A stretch of DNA of 64,000 nt. Origin: Agromyces hippuratus (lineage in GTDB: Bacteria; Actinomycetota; Actinomycetes; Actinomycetales; Microbacteriaceae). The stretch lies in contig NZ_JACCFI010000001.1 of NCBI RefSeq assembly GCF_013410355.1, positions 3,596,001-3,660,000 of the forward strand, read 5' to 3'. Positions 8,390-16,479 of this stretch are shown in pieces (the first letter of the stretch is position 1; each line of letters opens with the position of its first letter). The position numbers and the translations under genes are program-made. Below the pieces are notes generated by a model that was not told the origin of the DNA, made no database searches, and worked only from the letters and a program-made list of their open reading frames with translations.

Positions 8390-9489
8390 GCCGGGTCGTC
8401 ATCGCCCCTGATTCGTTCAAGGGCACGGCCAATGCAGCGGATGCGGCGGCCGCCGTCGCGCGCGGATGGCGCTCGGTGCGCGCCGACGACGAGGTCATCA
8501 CCCGGCCGATGGCCGACGGCGGCGAGGGCACGCTCGACGCCTTCGAGGTCGCCGTGCCGGGCGCGCGGCGGATGCCGGCCACGGTGCGGGGTCCCGTCTC
8601 CGAGCCCGTGGCGACGCACTGGCTGCTGCTGCCCGACGGCACTGGCGTCGTCGAGCTCGCGGCGACGTCGGGGATCACGCTGCTCGACCCGCTCGCGCCC
8701 CTCGACGCGCACTCGGCGGGCTTCGGCGAGGCCATCGCCGACGCGCTCGACGCCGGGGTCGAGCGGCTCCTGCTCGCGCTCGGAGGCAGCGCGTCGACCG
8801 ACGGCGGTGCGGGGGCCCTCGCCGCACTGGGCGCTCGGTTCCTCGACGGAGATCAGGGCCGGGTGCCGCTCGGCAACCGCGGGCTCGGCTCCCTCGCCCG
8901 AGTCGACCTCGCAGGACTGCGCCCCCTGCCTCCCGGCGGGGTGCTGATCCTCGGCGACGTCACGAACCCGTTGCTCGGCGAGCAGGGCGCCGCGGCGGTC
9001 TTCGGTCCGCAGAAGGGCGCGGATGCCGCGACCGTCGTCGTGCTCGAGACGAACCTCGCCCGGTTCGCTCGCCTCGTTCCCGACATCTCACCGCAGACCC
9101 CAGGAGCCGGCGCGGCCGGCGGCACCGGGTTCGGCCTGCTCGCGTGGGGCGCTGCGATGGGCGGGGGAGCGGCGCTCGTCGCCGACGCACTCGGCCTGGA
9201 CGACGACCTCGCCGGCGCCGCCGTCGTGATCACCGGCGAGGGGCGATTCGACGGGCAGTCCGAGGCGGGCAAGGCGCCGAGCGAGGTCGCCCGGCTGGCC
9301 GCCGCCCGCGGCGTGCCGGTCGCGCTCGTCGCCGGTGCGATCACGGCGGAGCCCCGTGGGTTCGCGGCATCCGTCGCGCTGACCGGGCTCGCCGGCGGAG
9401 CGGAACCCGCGATGGCGGATCCGCTGCGCTGGCTCGAGGCCGCAGGCGCTCGACTCGCCGGCGAGATCGGGGTCGTCGCGACGAGCTGA
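8386..9489 (+). CDS. Glycerate kinase
   Basis: A 367-residue glycerate kinase of the GlxK/GarK type, which phosphorylates D-glycerate with ATP (usually to 2-phosphoglycerate) and feeds glycolysis. Diagnostic segments are the N-terminal VIAPDSFKGT, MADGGEGTLDAF, LALGGSASTDGGAG, and ITGEGRFDGQSEAGKAP. Length matches the family's 370-380 residues. The start GTG overlaps the ThuA-like stop in a GTGA arrangement, pointing to translational coupling and a shared sugar or glycerate function. It is convergent with the small repeat-protein gene 18 bases downstream. Confidence 0.93.
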   Translation: MSRVVIAPDSFKGTANAADAAAAVARGWRSVRADDEVITRPMADGGEGTLDAFEVAVPGARRMPATVRGPVSEPVATHWLLLPDGTGVVELAATSGITLLDPLAPLDAHSAGFGEAIADALDAGVERLLLALGGSASTDGGAGALAALGARFLDGDQGRVPLGNRGLGSLARVDLAGLRPLPPGGVLILGDVTNPLLGEQGAAAVFGPQKGADAATVVVLETNLARFARLVPDISPQTPGAGAAGGTGFGLLAWGAAMGGGAALVADALGLDDDLAGAAVVITGEGRFDGQSEAGKAPSEVARLAAARGVPVALVAGAITAEPRGFAASVALTGLAGGAEPAMADPLRWLEAAGARLAGEIGVVATS

Positions 9490-9507
9490 GCGGCTCGCGT
9501 GCGGTCG

Positions 9508-9813
9508 TCAGATGTGGTGCAGGCCGGGGTGCGGCTTCGGCGGTTCGGCGCCGACGAACTTGCCGTGGCGTTGCTCGGGTTCGTGACCGTCGGGGTGACC
9601 GTCGGTGGACGTGTAGTCGCCGACCGACGATTCGTCGTCTTCGGCGCCGTCGGTGCGGACGTACGCACCGGAGACCGTGCGCTCGTGGGGCCCCTCGCCG
9701 TCGACCTCGGTGTAGCTGCCCTCGAGGTCATCGGTGGCGTCGACCGTGCCGGCGGGTGTGCTCGGCTCTTCGGAGGACTGCGGTTCAGCGGGTCGGTTCG
9801 ATTCGGACATCAT
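9508..9813 (-). CDS. Small acidic protein with three G-x-Y repeats, unknown function
   Basis: A 101-residue (100 if the second ATG is used) hydrophilic protein without cysteine, signal peptide or membrane segment. Its centre holds three spaced copies of a short unit: EGSYTEVDGEG, SGAYVRTDGAE and VGDYTSTDGHP, each with G-x-Y followed by an acidic residue and G. The N-terminus is Ser/Glu/Pro-rich and the C-terminus His/Pro-rich. A GAGGGAG sequence stands before the double ATG. I do not recognise the family; the regular repeat and good start signal suggest a real, probably disordered or surface-exposed cytoplasmic protein. Confidence 0.6.
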   Translation of the reverse strand: MMSESNRPAEPQSSEEPSTPAGTVDATDDLEGSYTEVDGEGPHERTVSGAYVRTDGAEDDESSVGDYTSTDGHPDGHEPEQRHGKFVGAEPPKPHPGLHHI

Positions 9814-9842
9814 CGCTCCCTCATCGTCGATCGGGGCGCCGT

Positions 9843-9867
9843 CATGGGGCGACGTCTCGCCCCCATG
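9843..9867. terminator. Hairpin between WXG100 gene and repeat-protein gene
   Basis: Inverted repeat with arms CATGGGGCGA and TCGCCCCCATG (one bulged C) and a four-base loop. It lies after the WXG100 stop on the minus strand. There is no T-tract, so termination strength is uncertain. Confidence 0.45.
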
Positions 9868-9921
9868 TTATGTCGCCACGGCGTGAAGGGAAGGGGTGCC
9901 ACGGCAGCTCGGGGTGAAACG

Positions 9922-10212
9922 TCAGCGCAGGAACAGCCGCGCATTCGCCTGTTCGGCGTCGGAATACTGCACGGCTGCGACCCCGAGCGCGCGGTTCAGG
10001 CCGGCGAGGCTCTCTTCGACCTGCAGCTGGGTGGCCCGCCAATCGGCGACGGCGCCCTGGAACGCGGTCGAGGCCTGACCGGACCACGACGACTGCAGGC
10101 CCGAGAGCTGGCCGAGGAGCGATGCCACCTCGGATTGGATTCGCCCGATCGTGCCCTGCACGGTCTGGGTGGCGGCTGACACCTGTTCGGCATCGACGTG
10201 GTAGACGGCCAT
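9922..10212 (-). CDS. WXG100 (ESAT-6-like) protein
   Basis: A 96-residue two-helix protein with the central SSWSGQAS turn (W-x-G) between an N-terminal helix (QVSAATQTVQGTIGRIQSEV) and a C-terminal amphipathic helix, the size and plan of type VII secretion substrates or chaperone-like partners. It has no export signal apart from that fold. The ATG at 10212 follows AAAGGGG; a longer frame from 10335 lacks start signals. TAGCGT (10247-10242) is a plausible -10 box. No EccC or other secretion gene is in the window, so the secretion machinery, if present, is elsewhere. Confidence 0.88.
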   Translation of the reverse strand: MAVYHVDAEQVSAATQTVQGTIGRIQSEVASLLGQLSGLQSSWSGQASTAFQGAVADWRATQLQVEESLAGLNRALGVAAVQYSDAEQANARLFLR

Positions 10213-10396
10213 CTCGGCCCCTTTCGTTCGGTGTGCGCGCCACGCTACGGCGCGGCAGGTGAACGAATCGCGGTCGAGCAGCGACGGTGTGCGACATCCG
10301 CTGCTCGTCGCCTGTTGAGGCGGAGTGCCGGGCACTGGGCGACAGGCGCCGGTCGTCGCGCGTCGACCCGCGGCGGAGCGACGCCGGAGCCGGCCG

Positions 10397-12247
10397 TCAG
10401 TCGGCGGTGACCGACTGCGGCGCAGCGGCCGAACCGGCGAGGGGCAACGACACCCGGAAGGTGGCGCCGCCGCCGGGCGTCTCGACGACGTCGACCGTGC
10501 CGTTGTGCGCAGCCACGATCGACGACACGATCGCGAGGCCGAGGCCCGATCCGCCGGTCTCGCGGGTGCGAGACGTATCGGCGCGCCAGAACCGCTGGAA
10601 GATCTTCTCGCGGATCTGCGGGGGGATGCCCTCGCCGTGATCGACGACCTCGATCATCGCCCGCTCGGTCGCGTCGTCGACCGAGATGCGGATCTCGATC
10701 GGGCTCTCAGGCGTGGTGAAGCGGATCGCGTTGCCCATCAGGTTCGTGATGACCTGACGGATCTTGTTCTCCTCGGCGAGCACCACGGTGCGGCGAACCG
10801 GCATCTGCGGGCCGGGAGCACCCGAGCCGCGTGCCGTCGAAGGTGCGGCGATCGCATCCGAGGCCGAGGCCGAGGTCGAAGCCGCGGCCGCGGAGGCCGC
10901 CGCCGACGCGCGTGCGGCGCGCTTCGACGCGGCCGACGAGCCGCCCGCCTTCGCCGTCGCCCGGCGGCTGCCGGTGGTGGTCGCGGCCTCGCCCTTCGGG
11001 CGACGACCGCGGAGACGCGCGAGCGTCGCGCCGGCGAAGGAGATCGGGCCGGTCGGCGGCGCGGCGCGGTCGCCCGCGACGTCGAGCTCGACCTCGAGTT
11101 CGGGAGCGGGCTCGCCCGAGGCATCCGCCGTGCTGAGGTCTTCGGGCGCGATGACCGTGACCGTGCGCGCAGGGTGCGCGGCCATCGTGTCGAGGGCGGC
11201 GTCGCGGGCGAGCGGCACGAGGTCGACCTCGGCGAGCTCGAGCGGCTTCGCCTCATCGAGACGGGCGAGCGCGAGCAGGTCTTCGACGAGGAGGCCCATG
11301 CGGATCGCCTCCTTCTCGATGCGCTCCATGGCCTGCCCGACCTCGTCGGGCGACTGCAGCGCGCCCATGCGGTAGAGCTCGGCGTAGCCGCGCACCGACA
11401 CGAGCGGCGTGCGCAGTTCGTGCGAGGCGTCGCCGACGAAGCGGCGCATCTGGTCGATCGTGCGCGCACGGTCGCGGAAGGCGCGGTCGATGCGGTTCAG
11501 CATCGTGTTGAGCGAACGGTTCAGCCGGCCGACCTCGGTGTTCGGCGTCGCGCCGCCGAGGCGCTGGCTGAAGTCGCCGTCGGCGATCGCCGCCGCGGTG
11601 CGCTCGACCTCGCGGAGGGGCATGAAGGTCGTCGTCACGAGCATGCGCGTGAGCAGGGCGCCGACGAGCACGACCCCGAACCCGAACCCGAAGAAGATCG
11701 TGAGGTACATCGCGAGCAGCTGCTCGGTCTCCTTCGAGGAGATCGCGAGGATGATCGGCGAGTAGTTGCCGTGGTTGTCGGCGAGGGTCAGCGCCGTGAC
11801 GGCGCGGAAGGTCGGGTTGCCGTCGCCGTCGAGCATCGGGAAGACCGAGTACTGGCCCTCGTTCCGTGCATTGACCTCTGCCGCCGTCAGCGTCTCGGGG
11901 ATCTGCGGCAGCTCCACGCGGTCGCGATCGTGCCAGTTGTGCTTGTCGACCTGACCCGTCTTCGCGTCGTACACGGCGACGAACACGTCGAGGTCGGGCT
12001 TGAAGCTGAGGTCGTCGAGCGGGGCGCGATCGCTCGGCTCCTCACCCTGGTCGGTGAAGTACTTGCGCAGGTCGCCCGATGCGATCGCCTCGAGCTTGAC
12101 CTTGACCTGGTCTTCGACGTACGAGCGCAGCATCGCCGCGGTGCCGATTCCGGACACCAGAAGCCCGAGCGTGAGCATGAGCACGGTGACGCCCGTGATC
12201 TTGGTACGCAGCGAGATGCGGTTCCACCGCTCGGAGATCTGATTCAT
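10397..12247 (-). CDS. Sensor histidine kinase with Ala/basic insert in the catalytic domain
   Basis: A 616-residue membrane kinase paired with the upstream response regulator. Order: TM1 (about 15-40), an extracytoplasmic sensor (41-180), TM2 (181-203), HAMP (204-256), dimerisation helix with H276 in VGDASHELRTPL, then the ATPase domain with N box NLMGNAIRF (502-510), DHGEG (536-540) and GGSGLGLAI (565-573). Between the dimerisation domain and the N box, roughly residues 375-485 form a Ser/Ala/Arg/Lys-rich low-complexity insert that ordinary kinases lack. TAGACT (12262-12257) nine bases before the ATG suggests an extra promoter inside the 31-base gap after the regulator. The signal sensed is unknown. 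Confidence 0.93.
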   Translation of the reverse strand: MNQISERWNRISLRTKITGVTVLMLTLGLLVSGIGTAAMLRSYVEDQVKVKLEAIASGDLRKYFTDQGEEPSDRAPLDDLSFKPDLDVFVAVYDAKTGQVDKHNWHDRDRVELPQIPETLTAAEVNARNEGQYSVFPMLDGDGNPTFRAVTALTLADNHGNYSPIILAISSKETEQLLAMYLTIFFGFGFGVVLVGALLTRMLVTTTFMPLREVERTAAAIADGDFSQRLGGATPNTEVGRLNRSLNTMLNRIDRAFRDRARTIDQMRRFVGDASHELRTPLVSVRGYAELYRMGALQSPDEVGQAMERIEKEAIRMGLLVEDLLALARLDEAKPLELAEVDLVPLARDAALDTMAAHPARTVTVIAPEDLSTADASGEPAPELEVELDVAGDRAAPPTGPISFAGATLARLRGRRPKGEAATTTGSRRATAKAGGSSAASKRAARASAAASAAAASTSASASDAIAAPSTARGSGAPGPQMPVRRTVVLAEENKIRQVITNLMGNAIRFTTPESPIEIRISVDDATERAMIEVVDHGEGIPPQIREKIFQRFWRADTSRTRETGGSGLGLAIVSSIVAAHNGTVDVVETPGGGATFRVSLPLAGSAAAPQSVTAD

Positions 12248-12278
12248 GGCGGGCCGAGTCTAGGTGGGCCTTCCTGAG

Positions 12279-12971
12279 TCAGGGCTTGGAGGACTTCAGC
12301 ATGTAGCCGAATCCGCGCTTGGTCTGGATCAGCGGCTCCGCCGAGTGCTGATCGAGCTTGCGGCGGAGGTAGGAGATGTAGCTCTCCACGATGCCGGCGT
12401 CGCCGTTGAAGTCGTACTCCCACACGTGGTCGAGGATCTGCGCCTTCGACAGCACGCGGTTGGGGTTCAGCATGAGGTAGCGCAGCAGCTTGAACTCGGT
12501 GGGGGAGAGCTCGACGGGCACGTCGCCGACGAGCACCTCATGCGTGTCCTGGTCCATCGTGAGCTCGCCGGTGCGGATCACCGCGTCTTCTTCGGCGTGC
12601 ATCGTGCGGCGCAGGATCGCCTTGATGCGGGCGACGATCTCGTCGAGGCTGAAGGGCTTCGTGACGTAGTCGTCGCCGCCGACGGTGAGGCCGGTGATCT
12701 TGTCCTCCGTGTCGTCCTTCGCGGTGAGGAAGAGGATCGGCGCGGTGTACCCGGCCGAACGCAGGCGCTTGGTGACGCCGAAGCCGTTCATGTCGGGCAG
12801 CATCACGTCGAGGATGATGAGGTCGGGCTCCTCCTCGAGTACCGCAGAGATGGTCTGCGCGCCGTTGCCGACCGCGCGCACCGCGAAACCGGCGAACCTG
12901 AGGCTCGTCGTGAGAAGGTCGCGGATGTTGGGCTCGTCGTCGACGATGAGAATTCGTGGTCCGTCGCTCAT
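12279..12971 (-). CDS. PhoP/TcrX-like OmpR-family response regulator
   Basis: A 230-residue response regulator. The receiver domain has the acidic pair D11-D12, phosphoacceptor D55 (LIILDVMLPD), T83 and K105 (VTKPFS). The C-terminal winged helix includes LSPTEFKLLRYL and VESYISYLRRKLD, closely resembling actinobacterial PhoP and TcrX. It is the first gene of a two-gene unit with the histidine kinase 31 bases downstream. The start ATG at 12971 has no clear ribosome site; GAGAAT six bases upstream may be a leaderless -10. The regulon (phosphate, acid or envelope stress in relatives) cannot be inferred here. Confidence 0.93.
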   Translation of the reverse strand: MSDGPRILIVDDEPNIRDLLTTSLRFAGFAVRAVGNGAQTISAVLEEEPDLIILDVMLPDMNGFGVTKRLRSAGYTAPILFLTAKDDTEDKITGLTVGGDDYVTKPFSLDEIVARIKAILRRTMHAEEDAVIRTGELTMDQDTHEVLVGDVPVELSPTEFKLLRYLMLNPNRVLSKAQILDHVWEYDFNGDAGIVESYISYLRRKLDQHSAEPLIQTKRGFGYMLKSSKP

Positions 12972-13090
12972 GTGATGATTCTCTGCGCATCGGCTGGAAC
13001 TTTCCTGAACATTCTTCGAGGGTCGCCGATCCGGTGTGTCGGATGACGCGCGGATTGGAGCCCCGCAGCAGCCGTGGAAGACTCGGCAGC

Positions 13091-13963
13091 ATGGCGAATC
13101 GAACCCCGGTCATCCGGCGCATCGGCCCCCGTGAGTTCGACTTCTCGCGCGAGGTCGCCGTGATGGCGATCGTCAACCGCACCCCGGATTCCTTCTACGA
13201 CCGAGGGCGCACCGAGGCGCTCGACGCCGCCGTCGCCGCCGCGACCCTCGCGATCGAGCAGGGCGCCGACTGGATCGACGTCGGCGGCGCGAAGTTCGCG
13301 CCGGGGCCCGCGATCCCCGCCGAGGAGGAGATCGAGCGCGTCGTGCCCGTCGTCGCCGCGCTCGCCGGATCCGGCGCCGTCATCTCGGTCGACACCTTCC
13401 TCCCCGCGGTCGCCCGTGCGGCCATCTCGGCGGGCGCGCACGTCGTCAACGACACGACCGGCATCCACGACCCGGCCATGGCCGAGGTCGTCGCAGAGAC
13501 GGGGGCGACGATCGTCGTCACGCACAGCCTCGCGAAACCCCGTACGCCGTATCCCTCGCCGCGGTACGGCGACGTCGTGGCCGAGGTGTCGGCCTTCCTC
13601 ACGGAGCGCGTCGCGCTCGCCGAATCGCGAGGTGTGGCATCCGATCGCATCATCGTCGACCCGGGCCACGACCTCAACAAGCACACGCTGCACTCGCTCG
13701 AGCTGACCCGCCGTCTCGGCGAGATCACGAGCCTCGGCTACCCGACCCTCGTGGCGCTCTCGAACAAGGACTTCGTGGGCGAGAGCCTCGGCCGGCCGCG
13801 CGAGCAGCGCATCGAGGGCTCGATCGCCGCCGCGGTTTACTGCGTCATGCAGGGCGCCCGCATCGTGCGCGTGCACAACGTGCGCGAGACCGTCGACGCC
13901 ATGCGCATGGTCGAGGCGATCGAGGGATGGCGCGAGCCGGTGTTCCTGGAGCACAACCAGTGA
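13091..13963 (+). CDS. folP: Dihydropteroate synthase-type protein
   Basis: A 290-residue TIM-barrel protein of the DHPS family, which joins p-aminobenzoate to dihydropterin pyrophosphate in folate synthesis. Visible motifs: MAIVNRTPDSFYDRG (usual NVTPDSF), IDVGGAKFAPG, ISVDTF, HVVNDTTG, IIVDPGHDLNK and the closing ARIVRVHNV. The IDVGG loop lacks the usual ST-R-PG pattern, as in FolP2-like paralogues, so enzymatic activity is likely but not certain. AAGACT lies seven bases before the ATG, suggesting a leaderless start; the frame upstream to 12956 lacks signals. The GTGA overlap with the following reductase gene implies coupled translation. Confidence 0.85.
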   Translation: MANRTPVIRRIGPREFDFSREVAVMAIVNRTPDSFYDRGRTEALDAAVAAATLAIEQGADWIDVGGAKFAPGPAIPAEEEIERVVPVVAALAGSGAVISVDTFLPAVARAAISAGAHVVNDTTGIHDPAMAEVVAETGATIVVTHSLAKPRTPYPSPRYGDVVAEVSAFLTERVALAESRGVASDRIIVDPGHDLNKHTLHSLELTRRLGEITSLGYPTLVALSNKDFVGESLGRPREQRIEGSIAAAVYCVMQGARIVRVHNVRETVDAMRMVEAIEGWREPVFLEHNQ

Positions 13964-14682
13964 ACGCCGCGCCGTCGACGCCCGGTCGCGAGGAGCTCAT
14001 CGCGGCATACGCCCTGCCCGACCGTTCCGCCCGGCGGCTGCGCATGAACTTCGTCGCGAGCCTCGACGGCGCGGCCACCCTCGAGGGACGCAGCGGCGGT
14101 CTCGGGGACGCGAGCGACCGCCTCGCCATGCAGGTGCTGCGCACGCTCGCCGACGTCGTACTGGTCGGTGCGGGCACCGTGCGGGTCGAGGGCTACGGCG
14201 GCGTGGCCGTGAGCGAAGCGGATGCCGCTTGGCGCGCCGCCCACGGCCTGGCCGAGCAACCCCGGCTCGCCGTCGTCTCCTCGTCGCTCGCGCTCGACCC
14301 CGAGTCGGCGTTCTTCACGGCCGCGGTGACGCGCCCGATCGTCGTGACCCATGCCCAGGCGCCCGCGGCGCAGCGGGCCGCGCTCGAGCCGGTCGCCGAC
14401 GTGATCGTCGTGGGGGAGCAGGCCGTCGACGTGCGCGCCATGCTCGACGTGCTCGCCGAGCGCGGGTTCCGGCAGGTGCTCAGCGAGGGCGGGCCGCATC
14501 TCTTCGGGTCGCTGCTCGAGGCCGACCTCGTCGACGAGCTCTGCCTCTCGCTCAGCCCGATGCTCGTCGCAGGCGATGCAGGGCGCATCGTGCGCGGTGC
14601 TCCCGAGCTCGAGCGCCGCATGCGGCTCGTGCACGCGATCCCGGCCGGGGACCTGCTGCTGCTCCGCTATGCACGCGGCTGA
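13960..14682 (+). CDS. RibD C-terminal-type pyrimidine reductase
   Basis: A 240-residue protein with the dihydrofolate-reductase-like fold of RibD C-terminal domains. It shows RMNFVASLDGAAT (the M-S-x-D-G-type signature), DVVLVGAGTVRVEGYG for NADPH binding, VLSEGGPHLFGSLL, and DELCLSLSPML. Such stand-alone actinobacterial proteins are called pyrimidine reductases and may reduce the riboflavin precursor or act as folate reductase. Start is a GTG overlapping the folP stop (GTGA). Pairing with folP supports a pterin/flavin role; substrate remains open. Confidence 0.85.
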   Translation: MNAAPSTPGREELIAAYALPDRSARRLRMNFVASLDGAATLEGRSGGLGDASDRLAMQVLRTLADVVLVGAGTVRVEGYGGVAVSEADAAWRAAHGLAEQPRLAVVSSSLALDPESAFFTAAVTRPIVVTHAQAPAAQRAALEPVADVIVVGEQAVDVRAMLDVLAERGFRQVLSEGGPHLFGSLLEADLVDELCLSLSPMLVAGDAGRIVRGAPELERRMRLVHAIPAGDLLLLRYARG

Positions 14683-14706
14683 CGTCGGCGCGGTGCGACG
14701 GCTGCG

Positions 14707-16350
14707 TCAGGCGGCCTCGAGCGAATGCGCGTCGAGGATCGTGTAGCTGTAGCCCTGCTCGGCGAGGAACCGCTGCCGATTCTGCGCGAAGTCCTGGTCG
14801 ACGGTGTCGCGCGACACGAGCGTGTAGAAGTTCGCGCTGAGTCCCGACTCCTTCGGCCGCAGCAGCCGGCCGAGTCGCTGCGCCTCCTCCTGGCGCGAAC
14901 CGAACGAGCCCGAGACCTGGATCGCCACGGTCGCCTCGGGCAGGTCGACCGAGAAGTTCGCGACCTTCGAGACGACGAGCACGGGGGTGCGGCCGTCGCG
15001 GAACTCCTGGAACAGCCGCTCGCGCTCGTCGACGGGCGTCGAGCCGGTCAGCTGCGGGGCGCCGAGCGCCGCGGCGAGCTCGTCGATCTGGTCGAGGTAC
15101 TGGCCGATCACGAGGATGCGCTCGCCGGCGTGCTTGGCCACGAGCTCCTTGACGACCCCGAGCTTGGCCGGCGCGGTCGCCGCGAGGCGGTAGCGCTCGT
15201 CGTCGGCGGATGCCGCGTACGTCAGCCGCTCGGACTGCGGCAGGTCGATGCGCACTTCGTAGCAGGCTGCGGGGGAGATGAAGCCCTGGGCCTCGATCTC
15301 CTTCCACGGGGCGTCGAAGCGCTTCGGGCCGATCAGGCTGAAGACGTCGCCCTCACGGCCGTCCTCGCGCACGAGGGTCGCGGTGAGGCCGAGGCGTCGA
15401 CGGGCCTGCAGCTCGGCGGTGAGCTTGAACACGGGCGCCGGCAGCAGGTGCACCTCGTCGTAGACCACGAGGCCCCAGTCGAGCGCGTCGAGCAGGGCCA
15501 GATGGGCGTACTCGCCCTTCCGCTTCGCGGTGAGGATCTGGTAGGTCGCGATCGTGACCGGCTTGACCTCCTTGACCTGCCCCGAGTACTCGCCGATCTC
15601 GTCGGCGGTGAGCGTGGTGCGGCGCAGCAGTTCGTCGCGCCACTGGCGGGCCGAGACCGTGTTGGTCACGAGGATCAGCGTCGTGGTCTTGGCCGTCGCC
15701 ATCGCCCCGGCGCCGACGAGGGTCTTGCCGGCCCCGCAGGGCAGCACGACGACGCCGGAGCCGCCGTCGAAGAAGTTGTCGATCGCCTGCTGCTGGTAGC
15801 CGCGCAGGTGCCAGCCGGACTCCTCGAGGTCGATCCGGTGCGGCGTGCCCGGCGTGTATCCCGCGAGGTCTTCAGCCGGCCAGCCGAGCTTGACGAGCTC
15901 CTGCTTGAGGGCGCCGCGCGCCCAGGCTTCGACGAGGAAGCTCCGCTCGTCGAGGCGCTCGGTGAGCAGCGGTGCGATGCGCTTGGCCGAGGCGACCTCG
16001 GTGAGCACGGCGATGTCGTCGCTGTGCAGGCGCAGCGCCCCGTCGTCGGTGCGGTCGACGACGAGCCGTCCGTAGCGGCCGACCGTCTCGCGCATGTCGA
16101 CGGCGACGGTCTGCGGCACCGGGAACTTCGCGTAGCGCTCGAGCGTCGAGAGCATGTCGTCGGCGTCGTGGCCGGCGGCTCGCGCGTTCCAGAGACCCAG
16201 CCGGGTGATGCGGTAGGTGTGCATGTGCTCGGGGGCCCGTTCGAGCTCGGCGAACACCGCGAGGTCGTGGCGCGCGTCTTCGGCGAGCGGATGCGCGACC
16301 TCGAGGAGGACGGTTCGGTCGCTCTGCACGATGAGTGGGCCGTCTGACAT
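14707..16350 (-). CDS. XPB/Ssl2-type DNA repair helicase
   Basis: A 547-residue SF2 helicase of the bacterial XPB group. The N-terminal third is a damage-recognition-like domain. Motif I is VVLPCGAGKTLVGAGA, motif II VVYDEVHLLPA, then LTATLVREDGREGD containing the RED motif that marks XPB, and the second RecA domain ends with QVSGSFGSRQEEAQRLGRLLRPK (motif VI region, cited in outline). Eukaryotic XPB opens DNA in repair; bacterial XPB unwinds 3' to 5' and can pair with a nuclease. TAGACT stands eight bases before the ATG. The helicase-associated gene lies directly upstream on the same strand, separated by a hairpin. Confidence 0.93.
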   Translation of the reverse strand: MSDGPLIVQSDRTVLLEVAHPLAEDARHDLAVFAELERAPEHMHTYRITRLGLWNARAAGHDADDMLSTLERYAKFPVPQTVAVDMRETVGRYGRLVVDRTDDGALRLHSDDIAVLTEVASAKRIAPLLTERLDERSFLVEAWARGALKQELVKLGWPAEDLAGYTPGTPHRIDLEESGWHLRGYQQQAIDNFFDGGSGVVVLPCGAGKTLVGAGAMATAKTTTLILVTNTVSARQWRDELLRRTTLTADEIGEYSGQVKEVKPVTIATYQILTAKRKGEYAHLALLDALDWGLVVYDEVHLLPAPVFKLTAELQARRRLGLTATLVREDGREGDVFSLIGPKRFDAPWKEIEAQGFISPAACYEVRIDLPQSERLTYAASADDERYRLAATAPAKLGVVKELVAKHAGERILVIGQYLDQIDELAAALGAPQLTGSTPVDERERLFQEFRDGRTPVLVVSKVANFSVDLPEATVAIQVSGSFGSRQEEAQRLGRLLRPKESGLSANFYTLVSRDTVDQDFAQNRQRFLAEQGYSYTILDAHSLEAA

Positions 16351-16401
16351 AGCGGTCGAGTCTACGCCCGGTTCATGGGAGGTCGGCCGTTCGGCACCGG
16401 A

Positions 16402-16465
16402 TCGGAGATCCGCACTCGATCGGATGCCCCGGGCGGATCCGGTCCGGAACCGTGCAGATCTCCGA
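16402..16465. terminator. Long inverted repeat between the two helicase-related genes
   Basis: A 14-base arm TCGGAGATCCGCAC (16402-16415) is repeated in inverse at 16452-16465 with one mismatch, around a GC-rich 36-base loop. It lies after the stop of the helicase-associated gene and before the XPB promoter. It may terminate the upstream transcript; there is no T-run. Confidence 0.45.
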
Positions 16466-16479
16466 GCCGACGACGGGCG

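Noticed and set aside
9922..10212. Type VII secretion locus
   Set aside because: Only one WXG100 gene is present; no EccC, EccD or mycosin genes lie nearby.
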